Shown: positions 33,864 through 45,169, counted from the stretch's first letter. The stretch is 64,000 bases of DNA from Heterobilharzia americana (GCA_944470555.2 OX104134.1:99504701-99568700); one strand, 5' to 3'. A program made the numbers and translations. Notes: generated by a model from the letters alone, not told the origin.

Positions 33864-33877
33864 TTGTTATTATTATT

Positions 33878-34794
33878 TGTTCATTATTTAATCTTGGACA
33901 ATTCGCCTTCATGTAAACGATTAATTGAAAAAAATATAACTGAGTATGGATCTAAGATGTTTGAAGTCCAAATGTTTTCACATTTTTGAAATTGACAGTG
34001 GTCTGATGATTAGCCAACATGAGAATTTGCTTCTTGTTAAATAATCTTTTCGAAACTAGTCATTTTTGATGTTGGGATCTTCACTAAAAGAATAGGCTCA
34101 ACTTTCTGACAAAATATCCTTAGACTACATGTGACTAATTGAATGCTGAATTAGCGAAGGTGGGTTGATCTTTAAAATTCAATGCTGCTTATTACTACAT
34201 ACACACACACACACACACATTTTATTCCATCTAAAAATATTTACAAACCTTTTCATTGCAAATCAGTCTAGTTGTTCTTAAAAACTAATAAGGGTAATAA
34301 ATAAAGTGTTGTGATGATATCTGGTTACATAAACGGAGGTGTATGGACTGGATATATGCCAATATTCAAATAGTTCATAGTTGAGTATTCATGTTATTGA
34401 ACAGCCAACAGTATGAACTTCGCAACAATCAGAAAAATATTTATGCACTTGATTCCCTTCAATAAAACAATCCAAAAACTGTTCACTTAATAAGACGATA
34501 TCATTTTATTGCATTGAGTTCCATCAGCTACAGAAAACTTTAATAAGCAATTCAAAAAATGGATAACATGAGATGATTTGATATATTTTGCATGAAATAT
34601 CTCAATCTCTCTTCTCATATTTTACAGACCATAAATAAAAATAGTGGTATTTTACAGCATGAAGTAAAAATGTAGTCAAACTAAACAAGATTGATTACAT
34701 CTGTTACTGTAGTTAATTAATCCTGTGAATAAAAGATGATAAACCGCCTACATAAGTAACTGTAATAATAATAAACATCAGTTGAAAAGTTTAT
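33878..34794. other. Unrecognised AT-rich sequence with a microsatellite
   Basis: It contains an (AC)n run at 34198-34219. No gene found. Confidence 0.4.
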
Positions 34795-34945
34795 GATGGA
34801 AAGTAGTTAGTAATGGAATCTACGATACACGTTTCGTCTTATTAAGGATTCGTCAGCCAGATGTACCTACCTACCAGTCAGTCTCTCACCTAATACCGAT
34901 TGCTTTAAATGTCGTAGCAATATCCACTAATACCACTAAGTCACA
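34795..34945 (-). mobile_element. Sm-alpha-type SINE with hammerhead relic
   Basis: Minus strand: a tRNA-like region (TTAGTGGTATTAGTGGATATTGC…) then GGTACATCTGGCTGACGAATCC, loop TTAATA, AGACGAAACG, TGTATCGTAGATTCC. The core CTGACGA (34856-34850) and GAAA survive, but stem II pairs poorly (ATCC/AGAC) and stem III has a mismatch. Probably inactive. Confidence 0.7.
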
Positions 34946-35039
34946 ACACTCACTCGTTACATGCATTTATTAGATGCATCACAAAATGAAAATCCTTACA
35001 TTCGAACCACTACTTAGACGTCAAATCATATAATTCTCT

Positions 35040-35330
35040 CAGCTAACAAACAGCTTGGTTAAATGTCAAACTAACAGATCAAGAAGGTTTGTTAATAGGA
35101 CAAAGAATCCGAGAGAAGAAATAAGGTACATTAGAGATAATATACATGTCAATAATTACCTATCTAAACTTATGAATAAGCTTTTAAGATATATAGAAAA
35201 ATCTACAACGAAGGAGAAGACAATATTAGAACAGTATAAACCCTGTCTGAAAGTTGTGGAGTTACCTTGATGTCAATTTAGAGTACAGGTTTTGCATGAA
35301 ACGTGATCCAGATGCGTTTAGTAAATCAAC
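35040..35330 (+). pseudogene. PLE fragment between RT and GIY-YIG
   Basis: RRFVNRTKNPREEIRYIRDNIHVNNYLSKLMNKLLRYIEKS is the post-RT linker of PLE proteins. The same stretch can be traced, decayed, on the minus strand at 45180-45270 (RRICDKKLDTSRI…). The frame runs 35055-35270 and is then lost. Confidence 0.6.
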
Positions 35331-37284
35331 TGTAGTGCAAGTAAATACTAGCTCAGTATACTCATAATAATAGTTGAAAGAAGGTGAATAGGGATGTTAA
35401 GAATTTGGAGAAAAAGATTTCACTGATTACCAGGAAAGTAAAAGGCTAACAACTTTTTCCTTTTGAATTACACAATTCTAGTTGAAGTTGTTGGCTAGTT
35501 ACTTAGTCTACAACTAGCGATATCTTTTATCTGTCGCCAACTGTAAAGGACATTATGGCGATGAATATATACCATTGTATGAAATAAATGACAGGTTATT
35601 TTTAATGCTAAACAAGGAGTTAAATTCTAAAATTTAGAGTCTAAGATACCTGCTTGGCAATCTTAATAAATAATAGCCTTTCTCTTTTTCATAAGTACTT
35701 ACCACCATAATTATAAATGAATTAATGAATACATATGAAGGGAATTACATCCACAAAAGTGAATAGGAATTTTACCCATTCAGATTATTATTTAAAAACT
35801 TATAGTAACTACAGAAGGTAACTAACTACTCATCTTCAAATTCTATAGTTTCCTTATTATAATTTGACTGTTTCACAGATAGATACTGTAAAAGCTTTTA
35901 ACAACTGTTTGCATTTTGTTACCATAGTGACACTGACCATTTCACCTATTAAAATAACATTTTATCCATCCTACATATGATTATGTATTCCTTCAATACG
36001 GTATAGAGATAAGTGATAATAAAATGAGTACATTGTCTTACTTTATCTCTGGAAATTAGTTAAGTGATATGAACTTTTAATGAATTGTATACATACTAAA
36101 ATTTCTCTCGGTCTCTGTGTGTGCATTATTTCTCTGAGTGATAACTAACATCCTGTCCAGTTAACAATTACAGGTTAAGTTTGCTTATTTATTAAGGTAG
36201 TAAAATTGTTCTTCCTTTCTTAGACTATAGATGCTTTGTTTATTCACAGTGAAGAGTTTATTTTATTCAAAAATTAAGGGAAATAAGCTTCTTATTCTGT
36301 AAAAGCAGCTGACATTTGAATGTTACTAGAGAAATACTTTTGATATAGGTCAATTCAACCAAATGTCTGTTGTTCCAACTCTATATATTACTGAGAGTTA
36401 TAACTATCGACTGGATGTAATGAAAAGTTGCTGTGTGAAGTAGTGTTTACCCTGGAAATTTCTATATGCCTCAAATCTCTGAAAGAAATGCTTGTATAAT
36501 ATACTGATACAATAGTTGGAAATAGTGCTAACATCAGCCTTACTTAATTGGTTGGCTAATGACCTTTGTTGTCAACTATCAATGATTTTTAAAATAACTT
36601 TGCATATTTGTGAAGGGACTACTATGGACTGCCTGGTTAGGGTCTTCGAAACGATGGGAATTGTTGGTTGGAGACTCTTGGTGGAAAGGCTCGAAATAGG
36701 TTGGAGTAATGCCTTTTAGAGCTTTCAATATTTTCACTTACCTTCATATATTTATCCTGTTAACTATCACACACTTGTTGACATCTCTATTACTCTTTAC
36801 CTATCCACTTTGCATGCTACTTTGAAGCATGAGAACTTAAAGTGATGCATTTGTACTTTAGGTTCTACTTTGATTTTTTTTTGTCTGTGCTACATATACT
36901 GTGTTCCTTTTAGTCTTGGTTAAACAGTTATGGTTACTAGATTAGATATACTGAAAGAATAAATAAAAAATGGGCGGTCGTTTCGTTATACTTACTCATA
37001 GGGATGGACATACACCTAGATGTTACAGTGTCAGTACTAAGTGATATGGTTCGATGAACTCGCCTTTTTTTTTATAAGAGTCACTAGTAGATGAACGGCT
37101 GGTTAGTTTTTAATTAACTGGAATAATTCGGTTTTCTGAGCGAGGTCAGTTTTCAAAAGTTGATCGCCAGCTGCTACAGAAAGAACTGGGATTCACCTAT
37201 ATCGATCTTTTGATGCCAAACGAAATCACTGAAAAAACAGGGCAATGTGCCAGCTTTGCTGATTTGTGGTAGTTGAAGGCTATC
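35331..37284. other. Unrecognised AT-rich sequence
   Basis: Only short frames; no repeat recognised. Confidence 0.35.
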
Positions 37285-37510
37285 ATCAGCAATCTTTGCC
37301 TGGTCTACATTTCACCCTTTCTCGCACCCGTCACTCCCAACCCTAAGAGAATCGATTTCTACTGAGAGAATACAGACAACGCCACTAAGTTTTGTAAACA
37401 TAGACCCTACCAGAGAGCTATTCAGGTCACGACTGACTTTCTGTAGTACTGCATTAAACACATTGATTAGTCACTAGAGAGTAACTAATTCCGTGTTGTG
37501 TAGAATAATA
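37285..37510 (-). mobile_element. tRNA-derived SINE, family C, older copy
   Basis: It aligns with 28800-29000 over the blocks GAGCTATTCAGGT…CGACTGAC…TGTAG.ACTG…ATTGATTAGTCA. The A box reads TAGCTCTCTGG, with one key base changed. Parts of the same family recur at 59045-59110. Confidence 0.55.
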
Positions 37511-38141
37511 ATGCTTCAATGTTCATTTGACTGGCTGACGACTGAACAAATGCGGCATTCGTTACATACATCCTGTTCCATGTACAAGTTTAAATAAAAA
37601 TGGATTTCGTAGCAGAAATTACATTTCAGTTGGTACTCTTGTTTACTGGCTATTAATAGTCAAAAGCCACTGAACGTTTTTGGACGACATATCAAGTTTG
37701 GATGATAATTTCAGAGTGATTATTTGTCACAGAAGTTAGTAAACAAATAATCATGAGCTTAACATAAAATAACAATAAAATGTATTTGAGTAAACGTAAA
37801 TGAATTACAGTCATAGAAGAAAAAAGAAAAGGTTAAGGCGATCAAAGCGGTTGAGTTTTTCACCAAGATAATTACTGAAGATACTTATCAGTTTATTGTA
37901 GAAGTGAAAAATATAACTGACTTGATCAGGGGTTGTTCACCATAACATATGCCTCAAACATTTTACCCTTAATGTTTCAGGAGAAAAGGTATACTTCTTA
38001 ACATCAAAATATAGTCTGAACAAACTATCCAGTACCAATTTTTGAATGTTTTTACATTCAAGCGAATTCATAAATTAACGCTTTGTCCTGAGATCACTAT
38101 CAATACTCTTCTGCTAGCCTAATCAAAAGAATTCTAGATTC
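37511..38141. other. Unrecognised sequence
   Basis: Nothing supported. Confidence 0.35.
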
Positions 38142-38330
38142 GGACCCAGTGGTTCAAGGGTGACGTGCTGGCCATGGAACCTGGAGGTCGCGGGTTCGAT
38201 CCCTAGTGGGGTCGTGGGTGTACACTGCTAAAGAGTCCCATACTGGGACGAAACAGCTGTCCAGTGCTCCCAGGTCTCCTTTGTTCCTCCAACTGATGTC
38301 AGTGTACGATGAATAACAACTTGAAATATT
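38142..38330 (+). mobile_element. Family-B SINE: tRNA-like head with mutated hammerhead
   Basis: The tRNA-like head begins GGACCCAGTGG. The A box TGGTTCAAGGG and B box GGTTCGATCCC both match consensus, and GACCC/GGGTC can close an acceptor-like stem. The hammerhead follows at 38222-38267: CTAAAGA (G5 changed to A), GTCC/GGGAC, GAAA, ACAGCTGT, C17 at 38261, then CAGTGC. The lost G5 should abolish cleavage. The tail ends GATGAATAACAACTTGAA. Confidence 0.85.
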
Positions 38331-38444
38331 TTCAAATCCGCACAACTCCCTCAAAAAAGAATAAATGCCGAATAACTTGGTGTGTAGAAATGCGCAACAC
38401 ATGTTCGATTTTCCATAGTCGATAGATTTTTTATTGTACTTTAG

Positions 38445-38545
38445 ATGGGTAGTCGTGGAACGAGGTTCAAAAGACTGCAGAGAAGAGAGTGCGATGGAGG
38501 CGTGCTACTGAAGTCCTATGTTCCACTAGGAAGCCAAGGGGAAAA
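38445..38545 (+). mobile_element. Short RTE 3' end fragment
   Basis: GGTAGTCGTGGAACGAGGTTCAAAAGACTGC… through GTGCTACTGAAG.CCTATGTTCCACTAGGAA.CCAAGG, then an A-rich end. It corresponds to the last 30 codons of the RTE ORF. No clear TSD. Confidence 0.88.
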
Positions 38546-38755
38546 AATGAGATGCATAACCAGTATAATCCTGATAATATCACTGATTGCTCTATCGAAA
38601 ATGGATTTCTCAGTCTGTATAGACTACAAAAGTGACTTATTTCATTCACTGTGGAAGATAGTTTTCCTTAACCCTAAGTAATACTTGGATTTTTTAACGA
38701 GAGATTCTTAACCTCATTTTCAAATAATTTTTGATGAACTGGTTCTTTCTAACAA

Positions 38756-38970
38756 CATTGATGGTTACGAGCTATCAGTGGAACCCAGGATAAAAGTTCC
38801 TTCCTACTTGAAACTCTTCGGCTAGATGTACCTACATTCTACTGAATGATGTTGTTCCCAGTAAGACTCTAACTAAAAATCGATCGCTTCATTGAATTGA
38901 CTAGTCCCAAACAGGAAAAACCATGCACCCTGGATTCCACTGCTAACCATTACTCAATTCAGTCCAGTCA
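38756..38970. repeat. Inverted pair of decayed Sm-alpha SINE pieces
   Basis: The left piece (38756-38880) reads on the minus strand: GGTACATCTAGCCGAAGAG…ATCCTGGGTTCCACTGATAGC. The right piece (38895-38965) reads on the plus strand: GACTAGTCCCAAACAGGAAAAACC…CCCTGGATTCCACTGCTAACC. Both hammerhead cores are ruined (CCGAAGA; CTGANGA absent). The opposite orientations make a foldback. Confidence 0.65.
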
Positions 38971-39629
38971 AATAAAAGGAAATTAAAAGAAATGGCAACT
39001 TCTTTTGTTCATCAAACTAAATACTACTGTGAAATATACTATTTGGAACATTTTTACTAGAGGTTGAATAACATAATACAAATCATTCCATTCCATAAAA
39101 ACGTAGATTAATCTTCTTTTAAAAAAAATGTTTTCGATATTTCTGCATTACTTATCTACAATTTATGTAGCTCAGAATATGTTTCATTTTCCTTTGATTT
39201 GGCCTAATTTATTACCAACAGTTTTCTTCATTGAATATCAATTATGGAAGTTATGAATTCAGTGATTTATTACTCCTGGAAATAATTTACCAATAACTTA
39301 TCTGTTACTGAAATGTATCTTTTATAACTAACATCCTTTTACTACTATGCCTGGTTATGCTTAGTGAAGAGGGAATAATGAAGTTTATAACAAAATAATT
39401 GGGTACATAAACATACATCTGTACATTTCTAAGCTTATAATTTAAGATCTTCACGAGATCACTGAAAAAGATATTCCCAGCATTAACAAAGAAGGCAATC
39501 TTCATGACTAGTGTTATCTAATCACCATGGCTAGAGGATAGAGTTTTTGATTTATCCACAATAATGTCAGCTTATGAATTCTATTATTTCCATATTACAA
39601 GGTGGTTAAAGTTATCTACCACTCTAATA
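38971..39629. other. Unrecognised AT-rich sequence
   Basis: Nothing supported. Confidence 0.35.
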
Positions 39630-39785
39630 TGAGTAAAACTTGGGTACTGTGGTAGAATGTAACTCCATTTTAGTTGATTTATTAGTTATTTGAAACACAT
39701 TGAAACGGCATTATCTACTAGATAACGTTTTAGATACAACTTACTATCCACAATCATCCCAAGATAACTCCATGACTAACAGATA
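39630..39785 (-). repeat. PLE-linked terminal repeat, single copy
   Basis: On the plus strand GAGTAAAACTTGGGTACTGTGG…CTAGATAACGTTTTAGATACAACTTACTATCC…CAAGATAACTCCATG aligns with the left arm of the 44.45-kb palindrome and with parts of 55.95, 56.64 and 57.85 kb. It has no adjoining PLE coding sequence here. Confidence 0.65.
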
Positions 39786-40334
39786 TGGTTTTCATGGTTC
39801 TATTTTTCTCTTCTCCTTTATGATAAGGGTACTAAAAATTTGCATATATCTAGAATGAGTGCTGAATCATTTCTACTTCATATCTTTAGTATTGTTCTAA
39901 TAAACGACGATTCAGTTAATTGTTTCTTTTTTATCTCTCTCAGTAAACCTGAAATTGTAGTGCTGCTTAAATCTACAAACTAACTTGGTGACAAACTTTA
40001 TCGGTTAAAAGATCCTATCAATCCAATTAGCAGAATAATTCAGTCTACTAAATCCATTGAAATAATTTTGAGGTCAAATACATAGGTCAAAGTAGCTGAA
40101 CAGATTCAAATAGGCTCTCCAAGCACAAAGTTAGCTGGGTCAAAACTAGTTCCTAGTGAGATTTTTAAAAAAGCTCAATCAAAGCTATGCATGCAATTAC
40201 ACACAACCACACAATAGGATGGTGCCAAGTGACAATCGTGAAAGGTATCTTGATATCACCAAGGACAATAAATTGTGTCAAAAAAATAATCAAGCAACTT
40301 ATTTATCATAGAATGAGATTTCCTGTCGCTGATT
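39786..40334. other. Unrecognised sequence
   Basis: Nothing supported. Confidence 0.35.
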
Positions 40335-40605
40335 GAACGGGATTGATTGGTCTGCATTGGCATATGCGTGCGTGTGCAGATGCCTCGATATTGCTAGTCG
40401 TTCCATTTTTGATAATGATGATGGATGGTGGCTAGTAGTGAAATCCAAGACAAGCATCTCATTCTGTTTGGGACTTGCTCCTTAACTGGATGTAGCTGGC
40501 CTCTAGTGAGTGATGTTGCCCCGCCCGGACTCGAATCTAGGACCGGTTGCTCTAAAATCCAGAGCGCTATCCACTAGAGTTACGGTGACTACAAGCTCTA
40601 TCAAG
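40335..40605 (-). mobile_element. Near-full-length Sm-alpha-type SINE
   Basis: Minus-strand order: a tRNA-like head (ACTCTAGTGGATAGCGCTCTGG) with a B-box match GATTCGAGTCC (near 40543-40533), the AACATCACTCACTAGAGG linker, a ruined hammerhead (CAGTTAAGGAGC…AGTCCCAAACAG…GATGCTTGTCTTGG), TTTCACTACTAGCCACCATCC, then a tail AGCAATATCGAGGCATCTGC…GACCAATC. This copy shows the full module order best. The core is not functional. Confidence 0.75.
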
Positions 40606-40835
40606 GTATAACTAATTCATCCTAGTCATCCATTGTATACTGAATTCTCCCCCTCTGCAAAAAGTTGAGGTTACCACCATTAGGATGATGAAATAAGAGC
40701 TGTCTGTTCAGTAAGTGCTAGCACAACTCTTTTTTTCATCGGCCCTTACACTGTCCTAATTTTTGATAATATATTCAATGTATCAACACTGTTTTTCATT
40801 TTCAGCTGATAATGATGAATTATCTTTTTGTAGTC

Positions 40836-41330
40836 TGAGGTCTATGGGGATCTTATTTTTAAGGTAGCATTCATCACAGATTGGTTTTCGTCGGAGAAGC
40901 ATTGGGAACCTGGAAGCACCGGATGGCTGTTTTATTCTAGCATAGGACCCTACCACAGATTGACACCTGCAGCTTCATGTTTCATGGTGGACGCACTAAC
41001 CATTCACCCACTAGACTGGAGTTCAGTAATTCACAGTCTCCTACTCCTTTCAATTCGCAACGCAGTGTTTTTATCCACCAGTCTCCAGTTGGCATCTCCG
41101 TTTACTTTAGACTGGCTGATCCCACACGTCATAACATCCCACTAGAACTTCGGGAAATCCGTCTCCAGGCATGTCACTAATGAACACTTTAAAGTAATGT
41201 GGTTTGCAGTTTATGAGGATGAGTGGGCACCAGTGAGGAGTCCCATGCTAGGATGAAACAGCTATCCAACGCTCCCAGTTTTTCAGTGGTTCTCCAACTT
41301 GTCTCAGTCTGTGATGAATACTATCTTAAT
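40836..41330. repeat. Inverted pair of family-B SINE pieces about 275 bp apart
   Basis: The left piece (40845-40940, minus) contains the rc of TAGAATAAAACAGCCATCC…GGTGCTTCCAGGTTCCC. The right piece (41215-41330, plus) reads CCAGTGAGGAGTCCCATGCTAGGATGAAACAGCTATCCAACGCTCCCAG, with core C3 replaced by G. Both ribozymes are predicted dead. Sequence between them is unrecognised. Confidence 0.7.
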
Positions 41331-42519
41331 TATTTTTTTTGTCTGTAGTCTGCTTGAACTTACTACCTCTCTTAACATTAACTAATGGGTTTCTGTGTGT
41401 TACGATGATAACAATAAAAACAGTAATAACAGCTGTATTCCAAGCAAGACTTGTGATACAGTTTGGAATTCTCAACATGTGACAGTTCAACAAATTAATT
41501 CCCTGTGCAATATCTTTAAGCGAAGTAATCACTGCATTTAAATAGTTTTGATAATGACAGTAATAAAAGCAACAATATGAAACAGGCACCTCATATTGCA
41601 CCAGTATCTGGTTTGGCCACGTGAATGAATAGAGTATCGAGATTAACTTTAGTGGTGGTAGTTTATTCAGCCATGATCAAAATCTGCAGTTCGACATGAT
41701 TATCCAAAGAATAGTAAAATAGTGTATTTCTGTGCATTTATAAGCCCATCCCTTACCGGTGTATCGTTTATTCTTTGTTTTGATGTTAGCTAGAAAAATG
41801 ACAGTTTGAAACCATTTTAAAAGTACACATTAGTACTTAAGGGATGGATTGATGAAATAAATTCAGTGGAAAATCTTCGATAGCCCAAAGTTTAAGCAGG
41901 ACGCCAGATTCAGTCATCCGCAAAACACTTGGTAAATGAATCAAATGTGTAATCAACTTTATTCTCAAAGCATTAGCCTAATATTCAGCCAACTGATATT
42001 CACTAAATTTATCGAACCACACAATGTGTATGTATGTAGCAAAGTGATTCGTATTTTAGGTCCAGATCATTTCCTCATGTATATTTTAATGATAGGCACT
42101 TGATGCTTAGGTTGACCTTGATAGTCATTGCTTCGGAACACTTTGTAAAGGCGATTTTCATCTGACTTCTATAACTGTTGAGAGCTACTATAAATTCTTG
42201 GCATTTGTGAACTGTGCTTGTATACAACTCATCTTGTGAGAAGTTGAGCTGATAATTTTGTTGTTGAAAATTTGATTTTTAGTCAACACCTGGATTTTTG
42301 AGGTTTGATCATGTGTGTTCTACTGATTAAGAATGCTTAGGAATGCAGTTTCGCTATTTTCTTCTTCTGCTTTTATGAATCGAATACTTTCATAGGTTTA
42401 GTTTTTCAATTCACATTTTTGAGCATTACAAAAGAGATGCATAACATGAGAAATGCAAATTTTCAGCTTGATTATTGAAATGACAAGTGATTTCAACCTC
42501 TGCATCCTTACTTCAGCTA
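41331..42519. other. Unrecognised sequence
   Basis: No supported gene; it may contain very old PLE sequence on the minus strand next to the following fragment. Confidence 0.3.
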
Positions 42520-42839
42520 TCAGTTTGAATATTGGTAGGTAAGTCTAATGGCAGTTCATCTGGACATCTCCTCGTTGAACTGAAATTACATTGTTAGACA
42601 GATAGACTAGTTGTACCAACTTTGTGGAAGTAGTTTGCGTATACTTTCGAAATCCTGTTCATTAATGAGAAGATTATTGATTATTTCTTCAATGAGATTT
42701 TGCCTGATTGAAGTGAAAAGTGTAGTGACATCGAAAGACGCCATTTTTTATCGTTGTCTATCTTGAGGTCTTTTATTCTGTCCAAGAAGTGAGTTGCTCA
42801 GTTGATTATTGTATAATTCTTTTGATAAATTTGAATCCC

Positions 42840-42843
<4 letters not shown>
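42520..42843 (-). pseudogene. PLE RT fragment
   Basis: On the minus strand: FLDRIKDLKID, then MASFDVTTLFTSIRQNLIEEIINNLL…FESIRKLLPQ, the motif A region of a PLE RT, with CLTM-FQFNEEMSR-type decay after it. An RTE fragment now splits this from its upstream part at 43545-43770. Confidence 0.75.

Positions 42844-42888
<45 letters not shown>
42844..42888. repeat. (TA)n microsatellite
   Basis: About 22 uninterrupted TA units at the junction between PLE sequence and the RTE fragment. Confidence 0.98.
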
Positions 42889-42890
<2 letters not shown>

Positions 42891-43540
42891 ATGGAACAAA
42901 CTATGAGGAGCGAGAAGAGGGGCATATGCTGGATCAATGAAAAGACCTTCGAAGGTAAGGATTTCGCTGATGATGATTTATGTCTAATGTTACACCAACT
43001 GGAAGATCTATAGGCGAAAACTAACAGGATGGTAGAAGAGGCAGGGCAGTGAAGGTGGGATTTCAAGTGAACGTAGAGAAGCAGAGGTGATGAAGATAGC
43101 CAACCAACACCACCAACAACAACAACAAGCACCAATCACCATTACCGATAGAAGTCTAAAGGAAGTAGTCTCTTTCATCTACCTAGACCTAGGGAGCATC
43201 GTTTCAACTACAGGCGTCACAGGCACAGATAAGGACGTCAAAGCCATGACCGGAAATATAGCAAGATAGATTTTCATTAATCTGAAATCGATGTGAAGAT
43301 CTACCCCACACCACTGCATTGCACTGCACTCAGCATAAAGCGTGCACAATCCGGATTTTCAACACTAATGTCAGTCAGGTAAGACAGTGCTTCTATGTGA
43401 TGATTAGGAGAATCGGCTCTTTACAAAAGGCATTTCCAACAAACTATAGACATACATCACATGAATAACTGCCACCTATGCTCATTGGATACTGAAGATC
43501 AGATAGATGACCGGAAAGAATAAGCGAGGAGGAACTCTGA
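42889..43540 (+). pseudogene. RTE internal fragment inserted in PLE sequence
   Basis: It begins within the RT (VMEQTMRSEKRGICWINEKTFEGKDFADDDLCLMLHQLEDL; motif C has an extra Asp) and runs through the His/Gln-equivalent region (NQHHQQQQQAP) and SIVSTTG to the post-RT block near 43530. It lacks the 3' tail. It shares a TGCA-rich insertion near 43305-43330 with the 59-kb copy. Confidence 0.88.
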
Positions 43541-43544
43541 CGTC

Positions 43545-43770
43545 TTTTATTCTGTCTAGGAAGTAAGTTGCTGAACTCACTGAATGTTTATTGTATAATT
43601 CTTTTGATAAATTAGATGATGCCCTCTTTTGTGATACTATCAGTTGCAATGGGAAATTTGTCTTGGTCCATCGTAGATTTTGATTGAACTAGGCCACTTG
43701 TTTTCATTCATCACTGTTGTTATTTCTTGACCTGACCGGCTTGACCATGTTGTTGAATTTTATTTGAATT
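43545..43770 (-). pseudogene. PLE pre-RT fragment
   Basis: Minus strand: ASSNLSKELYNKHSVSSATYFLDRIKD, the block just before PLE motif A. The segment GTCTTTTATTCTGTC…TATTGTATAATTCTTTTGATAAATT occurs both here (43543-43615) and at 42770-42833, so about 70 bp are duplicated around the RTE fragment. Confidence 0.7.
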
Positions 43771-44443
43771 TGATGGTTCAGCTTTTGATAGGCTTATTGT
43801 CTACCAGTTGGTAAGTGCTGTTGCTGCTGGATGCTTTCTGTGTTCTTTTTAGCAGAGTAGTTTTGAGTGAAGATTCAAATGTTTCACGGATTTCTGTGAG
43901 TCTGATACTCTAGTCGAACGATAATCAACAGACACATGCACAATGACCCAGTATACCAACTACTGAGAAGAAATCAACCAACTACAAAATGACAAATGAA
44001 ATCAATAACCAACATTGGGTCAACAGCATAAACCAGATGATAACAATAATTATAAAGGCCAACTTCTGATAAGAAACAAGAACAAATCACCGCTTATCCT
44101 TAAGTTAATACGGCTGAAGGTAGGCAAATACTCTTCACTTACATTCATATGACATAAAAATGCTTCATTTCTACATGAAGTAACTGCTGATGAAGACTCC
44201 TAGTCTGATGATAAAACGTCCCGAAACAAATCCAAAACTTTGGAGAGCTCTAAACATCCTAATTTTCAGGCATAAATCTTCCCCACTATCGTAGGAGTGA
44301 GAAAGAATCATCTAGGCACAAATTCTGTACCCCATACATGTATTCCATGTTAAAACGATCAGATATGAAATGTTTCTATACAATGGAATATACATACTTG
44401 TTGAGTACAATTAGAATTAAATTAGAGGTAAATATACTTCCTT
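43771..44443. other. PLE-associated sequence, not resolved
   Basis: No open gene. At 44188-44225 CTGATGA is followed by an AGACT-CCT-AGTCT hairpin and AAAACGTC. This resembles the hammerhead-like ends known in PLEs, but with extra bases before the A-rich core. Confidence 0.35.
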
Positions 44444-44724
44444 AATATAAGAGTAAAACTTGGGCACTGTGGTCGGTTGTAATTCCATTTTAGTCTGTTT
44501 ATTAGAACTATCACACAGTGAGACAGTAGCATTTACTGGATAACGTTTCGGACACAATTTACTGTCTTCATTCATATCAGATAACTCCTTATATGAATAT
44601 GGACAATAAACTGTGTCCGAAACGTTATCCAGTAAATGCTATTGTCTCACTATGTCATATTTCTAATAAATAGACTTAAATGGAATTACAATCTACCACA
44701 GTGCCCAAGTTTTACACTTATATT
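44444..44724. repeat. 280-bp near-perfect palindrome of PLE terminal repeats
   Basis: Arms 44444-44578 and 44591-44724 are inverted copies (TATAAGAGTAAAACTTGGGCACTGTGG… / …CCACAGTGCCCAAGTTTTACACTTATA) around a spacer of about 12 bases. The arms contain TTTACTGGATAACGTTTCGG, found also at 39.7, 55.98 and 56.67 kb. It lies directly downstream of the PLE GIY-YIG frame. Confidence 0.9.
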
Positions 44725-45103
44725 AATGAGTTTTTCTCTAGATTTCTTATCTTATTAAGATATACTAATCTTGATTTAGCTAAGTTTTTGTGCTTTGTTA
44801 TTCTAATCGACCCTGGTCGACTGCTTTGACCTATGTAGTTGACCTCGCAATCATTACAAGGGATCTGGTAGACCAGATTATTTTGCTCAATCGCATCGAT
44901 AGGATCTTTTAACCTACAGAGCTTGTTTCTAAGTGGGTGTGTTGGTTTGAATGCCACTTTAATCTCAGCCTTATTGAGAATTCTTCGTAGTGCTTCTGAG
45001 GTGTCTTCCTTGTATGGTAACATAGCAGAGGCTTTGAATTCTCTCTTAGTCCTGTCACCATTATTACCACTAGTAGTGGGATTATCATTAATAACACCTG
45101 TAT

Positions 45104-45139
<36 letters not shown>

Positions 45140-45149
45140 CACTGCTCAT
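44718..45149 (-). pseudogene. PLE GIY-YIG endonuclease fragment
   Basis: An N-terminal Ser run comes from an (ACT)n microsatellite at 45103-45138. It is followed by KASAMLPYKEDTSEALRRILNKAEIKVAFKPTHPLRNKLCRLKDPIDAIEQNNLVYQIPCNDCEVNYIGQSSR: the linker and start of a PLE GIY-YIG domain (VYQIPC-DC…YIGQ). After KHKNLAKS it diverges into the palindrome sequence, so the nuclease lacks its catalytic C-terminal half. The Met start is internal. Confidence 0.85.
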
Positions 45150-45169
45150 ATTTTCTTTCTATTTCTTAT

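Noticed and set aside
38142..38215. Functional tRNA gene
   Set aside because: Same as the 52-kb copy: a SINE head followed by a mutated hammerhead.
45103..45142. Poly-serine secreted protein start
   Set aside because: The Ser run is a trinucleotide microsatellite read in frame with a truncated PLE nuclease; the Met is not a natural start.
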